Translations under genes and position numbers: made by a program
Assembly (NCBI GenBank): GCA_945893075.1
Contig: CAMDDX010000021.1
Coordinates: 1-40,375 of the forward strand
Source: Planctomyces sp. SH-PL62
GTDB lineage: Bacteria > Planctomycetota > Planctomycetia > Planctomycetales > Planctomycetaceae
Reading direction: 5' to 3'
DNA length: 40,375 nt
Shown here: one piece after another, positions 7,604 through 16,102 of the stretch
Numbering within the stretch: the stretch's first letter is position 1
Layout: each line of letters starts with the position of its first letter
Notes under the pieces: model-generated
The model's database searches: none
What the model saw: the letters and a program-made list of their open reading frames with translations, nothing else
Told to the model about the DNA's origin: nothing

Positions 7604-7873
7604 ATGAATCGAGTCAGCGTTGCCGATGCGTCCCATGACCTGCCGAGCGTGCTGCGTCGCGTGAGCGGCAACGGCGAATCGTTCGCTTTGGAAGAAGCGG
7701 GCCGAGTCGTGGCATGGCTAACACCGCCAGAGCCGATGCGTGAATTCTCTGTCGTTGATTTAGAGCGACTTTTGGCATCGTTACCGCGGCTAGGCGATGA
7801 TTTGGACTCGTTCGCTCAAGACATCGAATCGGCGAAGTCGGCAATTCCTTTGGAAAGTTCGCAATGGGATTGA
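7604..7873 (+). CDS. Antitoxin, Phd/YefM-like, partner of the PIN toxin
   Basis: This 89-residue protein has an N-terminal Phd/YefM-type pattern (SVADASHDLPSVLRRVSGNG, then GRVVAWLTPP). That fold binds operator DNA as a dimer. The C-terminal half is acidic and Leu-rich (LERLLASLPRLGDDLDSFAQDIES), as expected for the disordered toxin-neutralising tail. GGAG lies eight bases upstream of the ATG. The stop overlaps the toxin start by 10 bp, the usual coupling of such operons. Upstream, GTGGTTG occurs twice 18 bp apart (7551 and 7569) and could be part of an operator, though this is weak. The pair is flanked by two copies of the isochorismatase 3' end, which suggests insertion. Confidence 0.85.
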   Translation: MNRVSVADASHDLPSVLRRVSGNGESFALEEAGRVVAWLTPPEPMREFSVVDLERLLASLPRLGDDLDSFAQDIESAKSAIPLESSQWD

Positions 7874-8265
7874 TCGTCGACAGCAATGTCTTCATCGAGT
7901 CCGAACGGCGACACGGTGCGATAGATCTCAGCCGCTGGCATCATCGCGGGCCGGTGTTCATGAGCGCCATCACGGTCTCCGAATTGTTGGTCGGCGTTCA
8001 TAGAGCCGACACTCTCGAACGAAGAAATCGCCGCTCCGCGTTCGTGGAAGCCATCCTGAGCGCAATTCCGATCATGGCCATCGACGAGACGGTTGCTCGC
8101 GTTCATTCCAGTCTGTTTGCCGACCTTCTCTCACGAGGCCAGATGATCGGCGCTCACGATTTGTGGATCGCCGCGACCGCGTTCGCCCGCGACTATGCCG
8201 TCCTGACCGCCAATGTTTCAGAGTTCTCTCGTGTCCCTGGACTCGAAGTGATTCCTTTCGAGTGA
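7864..8265 (+). CDS. vapC: PIN-domain ribonuclease toxin, VapC family
   Basis: This 133-residue PIN-domain protein is of the VapC type, a Mg-dependent endoribonuclease that cleaves tRNA or rRNA when freed from its antitoxin. The acidic active-site residues are in order: D6 in IVDSNVF, E40 in TVSELLVG, and D99 in GAHDLWIAATA. The last strand carries LTANVSEFSRVPGLEV in place of the usual LVTxNxxDF, so the fourth acidic position is shifted to Glu. It overlaps the antitoxin by 10 bp. Nothing suggests inactivation. The symbol is by family only. Confidence 0.9.
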   Translation: MGLIVDSNVFIESERRHGAIDLSRWHHRGPVFMSAITVSELLVGVHRADTLERRNRRSAFVEAILSAIPIMAIDETVARVHSSLFADLLSRGQMIGAHDLWIAATAFARDYAVLTANVSEFSRVPGLEVIPFE

Positions 8266-8274
8266 AACCAAGTG

Positions 8275-8427
8275 CGACCTGTCGAGCGGCTATCAAGTCT
8301 TCGTGTCCTCCGCCGCCTGGCCGCCAGCGGAGCGATCATCACCACCACCGAATCCGTGATGTTCGAATGGTGCGCAGCGGCTGGCTCACCGGAGTTCAAG
8401 CAACTTAGCAAGCTAGTGGAAAGTTAA
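8275..8427 (+). pseudogene. Broken second copy of the isochorismatase-gene 3' end
   Basis: This stretch repeats the 3' end of the isochorismatase gene (7291-7493). It keeps the segment coding SSGYQVFV and then, after about 47 bp missing (and another 3-bp gap), the segment from the LRRLAASG region to a stop. Some 68 bp around the ITTTESVMFEWC codons are identical to the upstream copy. The last 35 bp differ (EFKQLSKLVES versus EFKQVSKLIKG) but still look like a proper family C-terminus, so the fragment derives from a real gene rather than a simple duplication error. There is no start codon or catalytic region. It overlaps the last codons of the membrane protein on the other strand. Confidence 0.85.
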
Positions 8428-8712
8428 TGGTTGGACGAGACGCCAATAGCAAAGGATGGCAAGGAGCGTTGAAGCGATCACGGGAAATAGATTCGCGAGT
8501 CGGTGGTCTCGGAATGTTGCCAAAAGCGAGAGAATCGCGGTGATAGGACTCCACATGAAGGCGATCACCAAGCATCCGGCAAGAACACCCCGCCAAAGCG
8601 AATGCGATTGGCTTGGCAAGAACGAAAGGCCAAAACAGAACCAAGTCACCAGCGTGCAACCGAACAAATAGCGCTGGCGACCACGAGCTTGTTCTGATGT
8701 TGATCGAGTCAT
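8413..8712 (-). CDS. Small membrane protein, hypothetical
   Basis: This is a 99-residue ORF with three probable transmembrane helices (YLFGCTLVTWFCFGLSFL, the WRGVLAGCLVIAFMW region, and LFPVIASTLLAILCYW), and a further hydrophobic SPITAILSLLATF segment. It starts with a short polar N-terminus, MTRSTSEQARGRQR. The frame is open to 8751 but the Met at 8712 gives a normal positive-inside start. The last five codons overlap the isochorismatase fragment on the other strand, so its C-terminus may have been set by that rearrangement. It follows the DUF4160/DUF2442 pair on the same strand with a 40-bp gap. No family recognised. Confidence 0.6.
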   Translation of the reverse strand: MTRSTSEQARGRQRYLFGCTLVTWFCFGLSFLPSQSHSLWRGVLAGCLVIAFMWSPITAILSLLATFRDHRLANLFPVIASTLLAILCYWRLVQPLTFH

Positions 8713-8752
8713 TGGCAAAGTCGCCCCAAATGATTTCAGGGGAGTGACCAAT

Positions 8753-9064
8753 TCAAAGAGAAGACGCTGATCGTGTCCGGTTCGTAAACCACTGTTTCAG
8801 CGATGCATCGCTTTCGCCGCTGCGTCGGCCGGCCACGAGTCCTTCAATGCCAATGTGCTCGTCGAGATCGGGCCATTCGATGGCGTATCCGTCTCCAAGC
8901 AAACGCCAGTTCTGCCGCTCGGCCTCGGTGCCGTGAAGCAGACGGGGATACCACGTCCAAGGAATGCTCAAACTACGACCGTCGGACAATTCGACGATGA
9001 AGGCATCGGCCGTGACCTTCAGCGACGCGGCTTCCGGTTCGTGTTCAAGGAGCAAAGTGCTCAT
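8753..9064 (-). CDS. DUF2442 domain protein
   Basis: This 103-residue protein matches DUF2442. Its pattern is AFIVELSDGRSLSIPWTWYPRLL, then ERQNWRLLGDGYAIEWPDLDEHIGIEGLVAGR. DUF2442 proteins are small and alpha/beta, often encoded beside DUF4160, and the pair is widely suspected to be a toxin-antitoxin-like or regulatory module; no reaction is established. The Met at 9064 is used because it begins 20 bp inside the end of the DUF4160 gene, giving a coupled overlap. The frame itself extends to 9118. It lies in the same accessory patch as the VapC pair. Confidence 0.85.
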   Translation of the reverse strand: MSTLLLEHEPEAASLKVTADAFIVELSDGRSLSIPWTWYPRLLHGTEAERQNWRLLGDGYAIEWPDLDEHIGIEGLVAGRRSGESDASLKQWFTNRTRSASSL

Positions 9065-9281
9065 TCCAAGCCTTCCACAATTCGGGTTGATGCTTCTCAA
9101 CAAGCCGCTCGATGTCATTCAATTCTGGCTCAGTGAAGCCACGGTTCTTAGCCAGTTCAATCGGGTTGATCCAATACTTTGCCAGTTGACGGTCTCGCTT
9201 CACATGGATGTGCGGCGGTTCGCCTCGATCCGAACTGAAGAAGACAAAACTGTACGGGCCATCGTGCAAGACAGTTGGCAT
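9045..9281 (-). CDS. DUF4160 domain protein
   Basis: This 78-residue protein matches DUF4160. It has an N-terminal MPTVLHDGPYSFVFFSSD, the conserved GEPPHIHVKR motif, a KYWINPIELAKNRGF strand, and a C-terminal helical part ending LWKAWNEHF. It is the first gene of a two-gene unit with DUF2442, overlapping it by 20 bp. The conserved HIHV histidines invite a metal or nucleic-acid role, but this is inference. Length equals the family norm, so the gene looks intact. Confidence 0.88.
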   Translation of the reverse strand: MPTVLHDGPYSFVFFSSDRGEPPHIHVKRDRQLAKYWINPIELAKNRGFTEPELNDIERLVEKHQPELWKAWNEHFAP

Positions 9282-9372
9282 CGTTGTGGCTCAATATCAG
9301 GCAGTCGGATCGGCTCCAACATAACGCCGCCGGTCGATGGTTGCATCGCCAAGTTCCAAACTCGATCTCAAG

Positions 9373-11010
9373 TCACTTTCCATCTGGTCGCTTCAACGCT
9401 CGCCCGGACAATGCTCCGGTCGATGAGCCGTCTTTCACGGCGACGTCGCCGTTGACGAAGACGAACTTCATACCGGTGGCGTATTGGTGGGGGTCGTCGA
9501 AGGTGGCGGTGTCGCGGATGGTTTTGGGATCGAAGACGACGACGTCGGCGAAGTAGCCGGCTTTGAGCGAGCCACGATCGGCAAGACCGAGGATTTCGGC
9601 AGGGAGCGAAGAACTCGAACGGATCGCGGCGGGGAGTGGGATCACCTTTTCTTTGATCGCGTATTCGCCGAGCTTGCGCGAGAAGGTGCCGTAGCTGCGC
9701 GGGTGCGGTTTGTCGGCGGAGGGGAGATAGGCTCGGCCGTCGGAGGCGGTGGCGACCCACGGTTGTTGCATCACGAAGCGGACGTCTTCTTCGGACATGC
9801 CGAAGTTCACGACGCTGGCTCCGCCGTTGCGGACAATCGTCAGTGCGATGTCCAGCGGCTTCGATTTCTCGGCACTGGCGATCTCGACGAGGTTACGGCC
9901 GATCCACGCGGGCTTCGGGGAATACGCGGCGATCTTCACGGTCGCCCCGTCTCGCGATTTGTCGAGCCGTTTGGAGATGAACTCGCGGATGCGAGCGCTT
10001 TGCTCTTTGTCTTTCAGTCGTTCGAGCAATTTGTCTCGGCCACCGGCGAGTGCCCACGTCGGCAGCAGCGTTGCATCGAGCGACGTGCTCGATGCGATGT
10101 AGGGGTATTGGTCGGCGGTGACTTTGAGACCTTCTTTGCGAGTCGCTTCGATCAGCGCGGACGCAGGCCGCACGAGTCCCCAGGCTTCCTCGCCGCTGGC
10201 TTTGAAGTGCGAGACGTGAATCGGGCAGCCGGCGTCGCGGCCGATCTTGATGGCCTCGTGAATCGAATCGAGCAGGTCTTTGCCTTCGCCGCGAATGTGG
10301 CTGGCATAGATGCCGCCGTGCTTGCCGATGATTTTCGTAATCTCGATCAGTTCATCGGTGTCGGCGTAGCTACTGGGGACGTAGATCAAGCCGGTGGACA
10401 TGCCCCAGGCTCCGTCCTGCATGGCTTTGTCGGCGAGGTCACGCATCTTGGCAATCTCGTCCGGCTTGGCGGCTCGCTGAGCACTGCCGACGACGTGGCC
10501 CCGCAAAGATCCTTGAGGCAGCAAGTGCGCGACGTTGGTTCCGGCACCGGCGGCGTTGATCTTCGAGTAATACTCGCCGACATCAATCGGCCCGGAGCCG
10601 CAGTTGCCGGTGACGATCGTCGTGCAGCCTTGCATCAGGAAGTTGATGTTCGCTCGCGTGCGCGGCGCGACGATTTGCGAGTCGCTGTGATTGTGCAGGT
10701 CGATGAAGCCGGGGGTGACGATCAGACCTTTGCAGTCGATGATCCACTTGGCGGATTTCAGTTCAAACTTGCCGACGCCGACGATGCGGTCGTTGTTGAT
10801 CGCGACGTCGCCGATTTGGCCCTCCGAACCGGAGCCATCGAAGATCGTGCCACCTTTGAGGAGGACGTCGGCTTCGATGGGGTCAGCGGCGAACGATGGG
10901 GAAGCAATGACAAATGAGAAATGGAGAATGAAAAATGAAAAATGAGGAAGGCGGGCGAGTAGGCGGTGTCTCAGTCTTTCATTTTGCACTTTGCATTTGT
11001 CATTTCTCAT
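9373..11010 (-). CDS. Secreted D-aminoacylase / N-acyl-D-amino-acid deacylase family amidohydrolase
   Basis: This 545-residue protein of the amidohydrolase superfamily is in the N-acyl-D-amino-acid deacylase group. It shows GFIDLHNHSDSQI (metal-binding HxH), the Cys of TIVTGNCGSG that bridges metal in this family, the LRGHVVG and IHVSHFKASG histidine motifs, ADQYPYI and the catalytic ASDGR Asp. A C-terminal beta-sandwich part includes GYFADVVVFDP. The mature sequence begins around AADPIEAD after a signal peptide. Start choice: the frame opens at 11154, but the Met at 11010 has AAGGGG nine bases upstream and gives a signal peptide of normal length. That signal peptide, including its hydrophobic core FSFFILHFSFVI, is encoded entirely by an AT-rich inverted repeat. 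The exact acyl-amino-acid substrate is unknown. Confidence 0.9.
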   Translation of the reverse strand: MRNDKCKVQNERLRHRLLARLPHFSFFILHFSFVIASPSFAADPIEADVLLKGGTIFDGSGSEGQIGDVAINNDRIVGVGKFELKSAKWIIDCKGLIVTPGFIDLHNHSDSQIVAPRTRANINFLMQGCTTIVTGNCGSGPIDVGEYYSKINAAGAGTNVAHLLPQGSLRGHVVGSAQRAAKPDEIAKMRDLADKAMQDGAWGMSTGLIYVPSSYADTDELIEITKIIGKHGGIYASHIRGEGKDLLDSIHEAIKIGRDAGCPIHVSHFKASGEEAWGLVRPASALIEATRKEGLKVTADQYPYIASSTSLDATLLPTWALAGGRDKLLERLKDKEQSARIREFISKRLDKSRDGATVKIAAYSPKPAWIGRNLVEIASAEKSKPLDIALTIVRNGGASVVNFGMSEEDVRFVMQQPWVATASDGRAYLPSADKPHPRSYGTFSRKLGEYAIKEKVIPLPAAIRSSSSLPAEILGLADRGSLKAGYFADVVVFDPKTIRDTATFDDPHQYATGMKFVFVNGDVAVKDGSSTGALSGRALKRPDGK

Positions 11011-11015
11011 TTTCC
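10906..11015. repeat. AT-rich inverted repeat that encodes a signal peptide
   Basis: Arms of about 40 nt lie at 10906-10946 (repeated AATGA/AAATGA units) and 10976-11015 (CATTT/CATTC units), inverted, with a GC-rich 29-nt middle. Read on the minus strand, the element holds the ATG at 11010 and the signal-peptide core of the amidohydrolase. Its composition differs sharply from the surrounding GC-rich genes. Confidence 0.85.
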
Positions 11016-11071
11016 ATTTCCCCTTCAATCGCCCGGGCCGCTCCCTGACGGTCGCGGTACGGTGCGGTGAT

Positions 11072-11782
11072 CTATGCGGCGTTCCGACGGGGCATCGCCT
11101 CCTCGAATTCAAGCCGCTCCGCGCGGCCGGCTGCCCAGTCTTCGACGCGAGCATACAGTCGGTCCATCGCGTCTTGAACTCGCTGCCGGTTGCGATCGAT
11201 CTCTTCGCGAGTCAAATCCGCGGGGACTGGAATCGGCTCGCCGAGAATGCAGTACGTCGTCGTGAAGGGCAGGGGGAGCAGCATGTCGGTCCAAGTCCCT
11301 CGAAATCGCACGCCACGCCGGCAAGTGAAGGCGGCGGGGACGATGGTCATGGCAGTGCGGGACGCCAAGAAAACAATGCCGTCTTTCATTTCGCGTCGGG
11401 GGCCGCGTGGGCCGTCGGGGGTGATCGTGATGTGCTGTTGCTCGGCGACGTTGAGGAACTGGCGGATCGCTTGTGCTCCGCCGCGATTCGTCGAGCCTCG
11501 AAAGGGTTGCACGTTCAAGAGGCGCAACGTCTCGGCGACGTAGGCCCCATCCTGATGCCGGCTAGTGAGCGCTGACCCGTTGTGCGGTTTGGCCATCAAC
11601 AACGGGAAGAACAAGACGTCGTGCCAGACGGAGTACAGGAACCGCCCTGGCAAATCAGGATCCCAGCCATTCGTGCCGGGGAAGATGGCGAATTCCTTAC
11701 GACAGGTCGCAAACAGCAGTTTCAGAAACGCGACGACCAGCCACGCCACGAACTTGGTGAGCCTCTCGCTGCGAATTCTCAC
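11072..11782 (-). CDS. DUF374 family lysophospholipid acyltransferase-like protein
   Basis: This 236-residue protein is of the DUF374 branch of the PlsC/LpxL-like acyltransferases, and is probably membrane-associated in lipid or lipid A synthesis. The first helix is LTKFVAWLVVAFLKLLFA. The acyltransferase WHD motif appears in YSVWHDVLFFPLL, with the substrate block SRHQDGAYVAETLRLLN, the RGSTNRGGAQAI region, and ITPDGPRGPRRE. The frame is open to an ATG at 11809, but a strong AAGGAG lies inside those first codons and sits seven bases before a GTG at 11782. The protein from that GTG (VRIRSERLTKF) looks like a family N-terminus, so GTG is preferred. It is divergent from the 5-oxoprolinase gene across about 230 bp that showed no clear repeat. 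Confidence 0.85.
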   Translation of the reverse strand: MRIRSERLTKFVAWLVVAFLKLLFATCRKEFAIFPGTNGWDPDLPGRFLYSVWHDVLFFPLLMAKPHNGSALTSRHQDGAYVAETLRLLNVQPFRGSTNRGGAQAIRQFLNVAEQQHITITPDGPRGPRREMKDGIVFLASRTAMTIVPAAFTCRRGVRFRGTWTDMLLPLPFTTTYCILGEPIPVPADLTREEIDRNRQRVQDAMDRLYARVEDWAAGRAERLEFEEAMPRRNAA

Positions 11783-12013
11783 TCCGACTCTCCTTGATCT
11801 CATTCTCATGTTGGATGGACGGCGTTTTTATAGTTCGATTCGCACATTGCTCAAAGACCGTTTTCGACGGTCAGCAGAAGCCGCCGGTCTCGCCACTTCA
11901 GCATTCACGCTTCACGAATTGGTGACCCCTCGCTTGGACCAAACGACGAGAATCGCGATAACTCTTTCCGAGCCACTCGTCATTGTCACGCACTCAGGCA
12001 ACAAGGGATCGAA

Positions 12014-15000
12014 ATGCCGTTCTGGGAATTCTGGATCGACGTCGGCGGCACGTTCACCGACTGCATCGCGCGGACGCCCAGCGGCGAGTTGCGGCCGATC
12101 AAAGTGCTCAGCAGCGGTGTCACCAAGGGGCAGGCCGCGGAAGTGCAGGGGGCGAATCGAGTCGTTGACCCTCTGCGAAGAGCCGACCCCGATGATTTCT
12201 GGTTGGGCTACGAGATTCGCTTTTTCGATGAGTCGGGCCAGCCGTTGCTGACCAGCCAAGTGGCCGCGTTTCATCGGCGACTCGGCGTGCTGGAAGTCGC
12301 GACGCTGCTGCCGTCGAGCATCGTTGCCGGCACGCGCTACGAGCTTTCGGCTAGCGAAGAGGCTCCGATTCTGGCGATCCGCACCGCGCTGGGACTGCGA
12401 CGCGATCAACCGATCCCGCCGGTGACGGTGCGACTCGGCACAACTCGCGGAACGAATGCGCTGCTGACTCGTCGAGGCGCTCGGACTGTGTTTGTCACCA
12501 CGCGCGGATTCGCCGACGTGTTGCTGATCGCGAATCAGGATCGGCCGCGACTGTTCGATCTCGACATTCAGAAACCCGAACCGTTGTTCGCGGATGTCCT
12601 CGAAATCGACGAGCGTCTGGATGCCGACGGGCGAGTGCTGAAGGCTCCCGATGAAACCAAGATTCGGCAGCAACTCGATTCACTGGTCAAGGATCGACCC
12701 TCCTTGGCGATCTGCCTGCTGCACTCGTTCGCGAATTCCGCTCACGAGCAACTCGTCGAACGGATCGCCCGCGAGGTCGGCTTCACCGAGATTAGCGTGT
12801 CGAGCCGACTCGCGCCGCTCATCAAGATCGTCAGTCGCGGCGATACGACGGTGATGGATGCGTACTTGAATCCGATCCTGCGCGAGTACGTCGGGCGGCT
12901 GCGTTTTCAATTAGAGGGGGAGAGGGGGCGAGAGGGTGAGGGGGTGAGGGGGGGCGAGGGAGAAGCGGCATTTCAGTCTCCCCCTCTCCCCCTCTCCTTC
13001 ACTCCTTCACTCAAGCTGATGACCTCCGCTGGTGGCTTGATCGACGCGGATCGGTTCGTCGGTAAGGACAGCATCCTGTCCGGGCCAGCGGGTGGCGTGA
13101 TTGGGTTCTCGCGAGTCGCTCAGCAAGCGGGCTTCGACAAAGCGATTGGTTTCGACATGGGTGGGACGAGCACCGACGTGTCTCGATTTGATGGTGAGTA
13201 CGAATACGAATTTGAAACGAAGAAGGCCGGCGTTCGCATCGTTGCGCCGATGCTCGCCATCGAAACCGTCGCGGCGGGTGGCGGGAGCATTTGCGACTTC
13301 GATGGTGTGAAGCTGGTCGTCGGTCCGCAGAGTGCCGGCTCCGATCCTGGCCCAGCGTGTTATGGGCGCGGCGGCCCGCTGACGGTGACTGATGTGAATT
13401 TGTGGCTTGGCAGAATCGTGTCCTCGCGGTTTCCGTTCCCGCTCGATCTTGAGGCGGTCGAGCGGCGATTGATGGAGTTGGTGGCTCGCGTGGACGATCA
13501 CGGGATCAGCCGCAGGGCGCTAGCCCCGGTTGAGGAAACCCAAACCGGGGCTAGCGCCCTGCGGTTGATTGACGGAGCGGCGTCTGGTGACGGCGGCCAG
13601 AAAAAGACTCCCGACCCCTTCGCGTTGGCGGACGGCTTGTGCCGCATCGCAAATGCGAACATGGTGCGCGCGATTCGGAAGATCTCGGTCGCACGCGGCT
13701 ACGATCCGGCGGAGTATGTGCTGGTCTGCTTCGGAGGTGCGGGTGCTCAACACGCTTGCGAGATCGCCACTTCGCTGGGGATGCGGCGAGTCTTGATTCA
13801 TCCGCTGGCAAGTTTGCTGAGCGCGTACGGCATCGGACTCGCCGACGTGCGGCGGTTTGGTGAGCGGTCGGTGTTGAAGCCGTACTCGGTGGAACAACTG
13901 GCCGAATTGGAATCGCTGTTCGGCGAACTCGAACGAACGGCGCGAGACGAAGTCGCCGCCGAGGGGATTGCGACGGATCGAATCAATCCCGCGATCCGCT
14001 CTCTGGATCTGCGTTATGCCGGTGTCGAGGCGACGATCCGAGTGATTTGTCCGTCCGACCGCGACTACGCGATGAAGTACGAAGAGCTGCACCGTCAGCT
14101 TTACGGCTACGCTCACTCCGGCCGCAAACTGGAGATCACCGCCGCGCGGGTGGAAGTCGTGGGACTCACCGCTGAACCGCCAACGACAACACAACCGCTG
14201 GTGACGCGAACTCCCGTTGCGAACGAGACGCAACGCGCGTGGTTCGGAGGCGAGTTCCGCGAGACTTCAGTCTTCTTCCGCGAGCACTTGCATCCCGGCG
14301 ATGAAATCTACGGACCGGCTTTGATCTCGGAGCCGAGTTCGACCATCGTCGTGGATGCTGGTTGGATGGCTCGCGTGCTGGCTCGTGGTGAAGTGGTCCT
14401 GGAAGCGGGCGACGAAAAAACGGTATCGCGGCTGTCGGCTGTCGGCGATCGGCAGTCGGCCGATCCGGTGTTGCTGGAGATTTTCAACAATCTGTTTGCG
14501 TCGGTGGCCGAGCAGATGGGGGTCACGCTGCAAAAGACTGCTTGCTCGACGAACGTGAAAGAGCGGCTCGATTTCAGTTGTGCGATCTTCGATCCGGATG
14601 GCAATCTGGTTGTGAACGCTCCGCACATCCCGGTGCATCTGGGGGCGATGAGCGAGACAGTCAAACGGATCATTGCGGACAACCCTGTAGTTCGGACGCC
14701 TACGTCCGAACGCCCGGACGTAGGCGTCCGGGCTACGGTCTTCGTGACCAACGATCCCTATCGCGGCGGCTCGCACCTGCCGGACGTGACCATCGTCACT
14801 CCAGTGCGAGACACGAACGGGGAACTCATCTTCTTCACCGCCAGCCGCGCGCATCATGCAGAGATTGGTGGCATCCTGCCCGGTTCGATGCCGCCGTTCT
14901 CGAAGCATCTGGGTGACGAAGGGGTGTTGATTTGCAACTTCAAGCTGGTCGATGGCGGCGTGTCGCGCGAAGAGGAACTCAAAGCTCTGTTGCTGTCCGG

Positions 15001-16042
15001 TTCGTATCCGACGCGATCGGTCAATGACAACCTGGCCGACATTCGCGCACAGGTCGCGGCGAACAACGTCGGCGTCAACTTGTTACGTGAGCTGGTTGAG
15101 AAGCAATCACTCGAAGTCGTGCATGCCTACATGCGGCACATTCAAGTCGCCGCCGCGACCAAGATGCGGCTGGCGCTTTCGGCTCTGCCGGATGGGCGAT
15201 ACGAGCGGGTCGATCATCTGGATGATGGCTCGCCGATTCAGGCGGCGATCACGATTGCCGGAGACTCGGCGACCGTAGACTTCACTGGCACGGGGCCGGT
15301 GCTGACGAGCAACCTCAACGCCAATCGAGCGATCGTCACGGCGGCGGTGATGTACGTCTTCCGTTGCCTCATCAACGAGGACATCCCGCTTAACGGCGGT
15401 GTGCTGGAACCGATCACGATTGTCGTTCCCGAATGTTTGTTGAATCCACCGGAGCATCTCGATCCCGCGCAGAGCGCGGCGGTCGTGGGAGGGAACGTCG
15501 AGACTTCGCAGCGCGTCGTCGATGTGTTGCTCGGCGCGTTGGGGCTGGCGGCGGCGAGTCAGGGGACGATGAATAACCTCACGTTCGGTGACGCGACGTT
15601 CGGCTATTACGAAACCATCTGCGGCGGTTCTGGTGCGACACCCAATGCGAACGGAGCGGATGCGGTCCACACGCACATGACGAATACTCGGCTGACCGAC
15701 GTGGAGGTAATTGAGCGGCGATACCCCGTTCGCGTTCACGAGTTCTCGATCCGACATGGCTCCGGCGGTGCTGGCGAGCACCACGGCGGCGATGGCATTG
15801 TGCGGCGCATTGAGTTTCTTAAATCGCTCAATGTTTCTTTGCTGACGGAACGTCGCGGACCGTTTCCACCGTTTGGTTTGAACGGCGGACAACCGGGATC
15901 GCTCGGCCGCAACACGCTGACGAAATCGGGATCGACGGATGTTGTCGATCTGGGCGGCAAGGCTCAGATCACCGTCCAGCCGGGGGACGTGTTGACGATT
16001 GAAACGCCGGGCGGTGGAGGATGTGGGAAAGCGGCAACGTAG
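12014..16042 (+). CDS. 5-oxoprolinase/hydantoinase-type HyuA-HyuB fusion protein
   Basis: This 1342-residue single-chain protein is like eukaryotic 5-oxoprolinase, the ATP-dependent opening of 5-oxoproline or related hydantoins. The HyuA half starts with the actin-fold nucleotide motif DVGGTFTD (residues 9-16) and has [10 protein letters not shown], the [14 protein letters not shown] phosphate-binding motif and [10 protein letters not shown]. The HyuB half starts near residue 816 ([12 protein letters not shown]) and has [35 protein letters not shown] and a C-terminal PGGGGCG. AAGGG lies six bases upstream of the ATG. Three repeat doublets lie inside in frame (about residues 301-333, 499-517 and 891-908), plus a weaker one in the linker, adding low-complexity stretches at domain surfaces. 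The stop codon is part of a GTAG repeat foot. Substrate specificity cannot be told. Confidence 0.92.
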   Translation: MPFWEFWIDVGGTFTDCIARTPSGELRPIKVLSSGVTKGQAAEVQGANRVVDPLRRADPDDFWLGYEIRFFDESGQPLLTSQVAAFHRRLGVLEVATLLPSSIVAGTRYELSASEEAPILAIRTALGLRRDQPIPPVTVRLGTTRGTNALLTRRGARTVFVTTRGFADVLLIANQDRPRLFDLDIQKPEPLFADVLEIDERLDADGRVLKAPDETKIRQQLDSLVKDRPSLAICLLHSFANSAHEQLVERIAREVGFTEISVSSRLAPLIKIVSRGDTTVMDAYLNPILREYVGRLRFQLEGERGREGEGVRGGEGEAAFQSPPLPLSFTPSLKLMTSAGGLIDADRFVGKDSILSGPAGGVIGFSRVAQQAGFDKAIGFDMGGTSTDVSRFDGEYEYEFETKKAGVRIVAPMLAIETVAAGGGSICDFDGVKLVVGPQSAGSDPGPACYGRGGPLTVTDVNLWLGRIVSSRFPFPLDLEAVERRLMELVARVDDHGISRRALAPVEETQTGASALRLIDGAASGDGGQKKTPDPFALADGLCRIANANMVRAIRKISVARGYDPAEYVLVCFGGAGAQHACEIATSLGMRRVLIHPLASLLSAYGIGLADVRRFGERSVLKPYSVEQLAELESLFGELERTARDEVAAEGIATDRINPAIRSLDLRYAGVEATIRVICPSDRDYAMKYEELHRQLYGYAHSGRKLEITAARVEVVGLTAEPPTTTQPLVTRTPVANETQRAWFGGEFRETSVFFREHLHPGDEIYGPALISEPSSTIVVDAGWMARVLARGEVVLEAGDEKTVSRLSAVGDRQSADPVLLEIFNNLFASVAEQMGVTLQKTACSTNVKERLDFSCAIFDPDGNLVVNAPHIPVHLGAMSETVKRIIADNPVVRTPTSERPDVGVRATVFVTNDPYRGGSHLPDVTIVTPVRDTNGELIFFTASRAHHAEIGGILPGSMPPFSKHLGDEGVLICNFKLVDGGVSREEELKALLLSGSYPTRSVNDNLADIRAQVAANNVGVNLLRELVEKQSLEVVHAYMRHIQVAAATKMRLALSALPDGRYERVDHLDDGSPIQAAITIAGDSATVDFTGTGPVLTSNLNANRAIVTAAVMYVFRCLINEDIPLNGGVLEPITIVVPECLLNPPEHLDPAQSAAVVGGNVETSQRVVDVLLGALGLAAASQGTMNNLTFGDATFGYYETICGGSGATPNANGADAVHTHMTNTRLTDVEVIERRYPVRVHEFSIRHGSGGAGEHHGGDGIVRRIEFLKSLNVSLLTERRGPFPPFGLNGGQPGSLGRNTLTKSGSTDVVDLGGKAQITVQPGDVLTIETPGGGGCGKAAT
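12914..13012. repeat. Purine-rich inverted repeat inserted in frame in the 5-oxoprolinase gene
   Basis: A G/A-only stretch (12914-12963, GAGGGGGAGAGGGGG-like units) is inverted against a C/T stretch (12977-13012). It codes [16 protein letters not shown] and [12 protein letters not shown] in a place where family members have a short loop before the MTSAGGL motif. It belongs to a different family from the GTAG doublets and could form triplex or slipped DNA. Confidence 0.75.
13510..13564. repeat. Inverted repeat doublet in frame in the 5-oxoprolinase gene
   Basis: The arms 13510-13531 and 13543-13564 are a perfect 22-nt inverted repeat with an 11-nt spacer. The core is GGGCGCTAGCCCC. The insert codes [19 protein letters not shown] in frame, a sequence unlike the flanking HyuA domain. 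Confidence 0.88.
14431..14466. repeat. Possible degenerate repeat in the HyuA-HyuB linker
   Basis: GCTGTCGGCTGTCGGC is followed by an approximately inverted copy (GGCAGTCGGCCGA), coding [12 protein letters not shown] between the two domains. The pairing is imperfect and there is no tetranucleotide foot, so this is only a candidate relative of the other elements. Confidence 0.35.
14687..14736. repeat. REP doublet (REPIN-like), GTAG family, in frame in the HyuB part
   Basis: The arms 14687-14712 and 14711-14736 abut. The left hairpin is TTCGGACG-cct-ACGTCCGAA and the right one, in the same sense, is CCCGGACG-cct-ACGTCCGGG. The T-A pairs of one arm are C-G pairs in the other, so both arms stay paired. 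The gene reads through as [16 protein letters not shown] just before the conserved NDPYRGG motif. The GTAG is out of the stop frame. Confidence 0.92.
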
Positions 16043-16102
16043 GTTGGGACTCTGTCCCGACTCCTGACTGGGGGAACGGGTCGGGACAGAGTCCCAACCT
16101 AC
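16039..16102. repeat. REP doublet (REPIN-like), GTAG family, whose two ends are the stop codons of two genes
   Basis: The arms 16039-16061 and 16080-16102 are a perfect 23-nt inverted repeat (GTAG, then GTTGGGAC-tct-GTCCCGAC). The TAG of the left GTAG is the 5-oxoprolinase stop (16040-16042). The TAG of the right GTAG, read on the minus strand, is the cytochrome b gene stop (16099-16101). The junction between the genes is therefore entirely the element, which probably also acts as a bidirectional transcript end. Confidence 0.95.

Noticed and set aside
9484..10917. A 477-codon open frame on the + strand
   Set aside because: It is antisense to the amidohydrolase gene, whose motifs are unambiguous. 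The translation is Asp/Gly/Val-rich without domains, as expected for the complement of a GC-rich gene.
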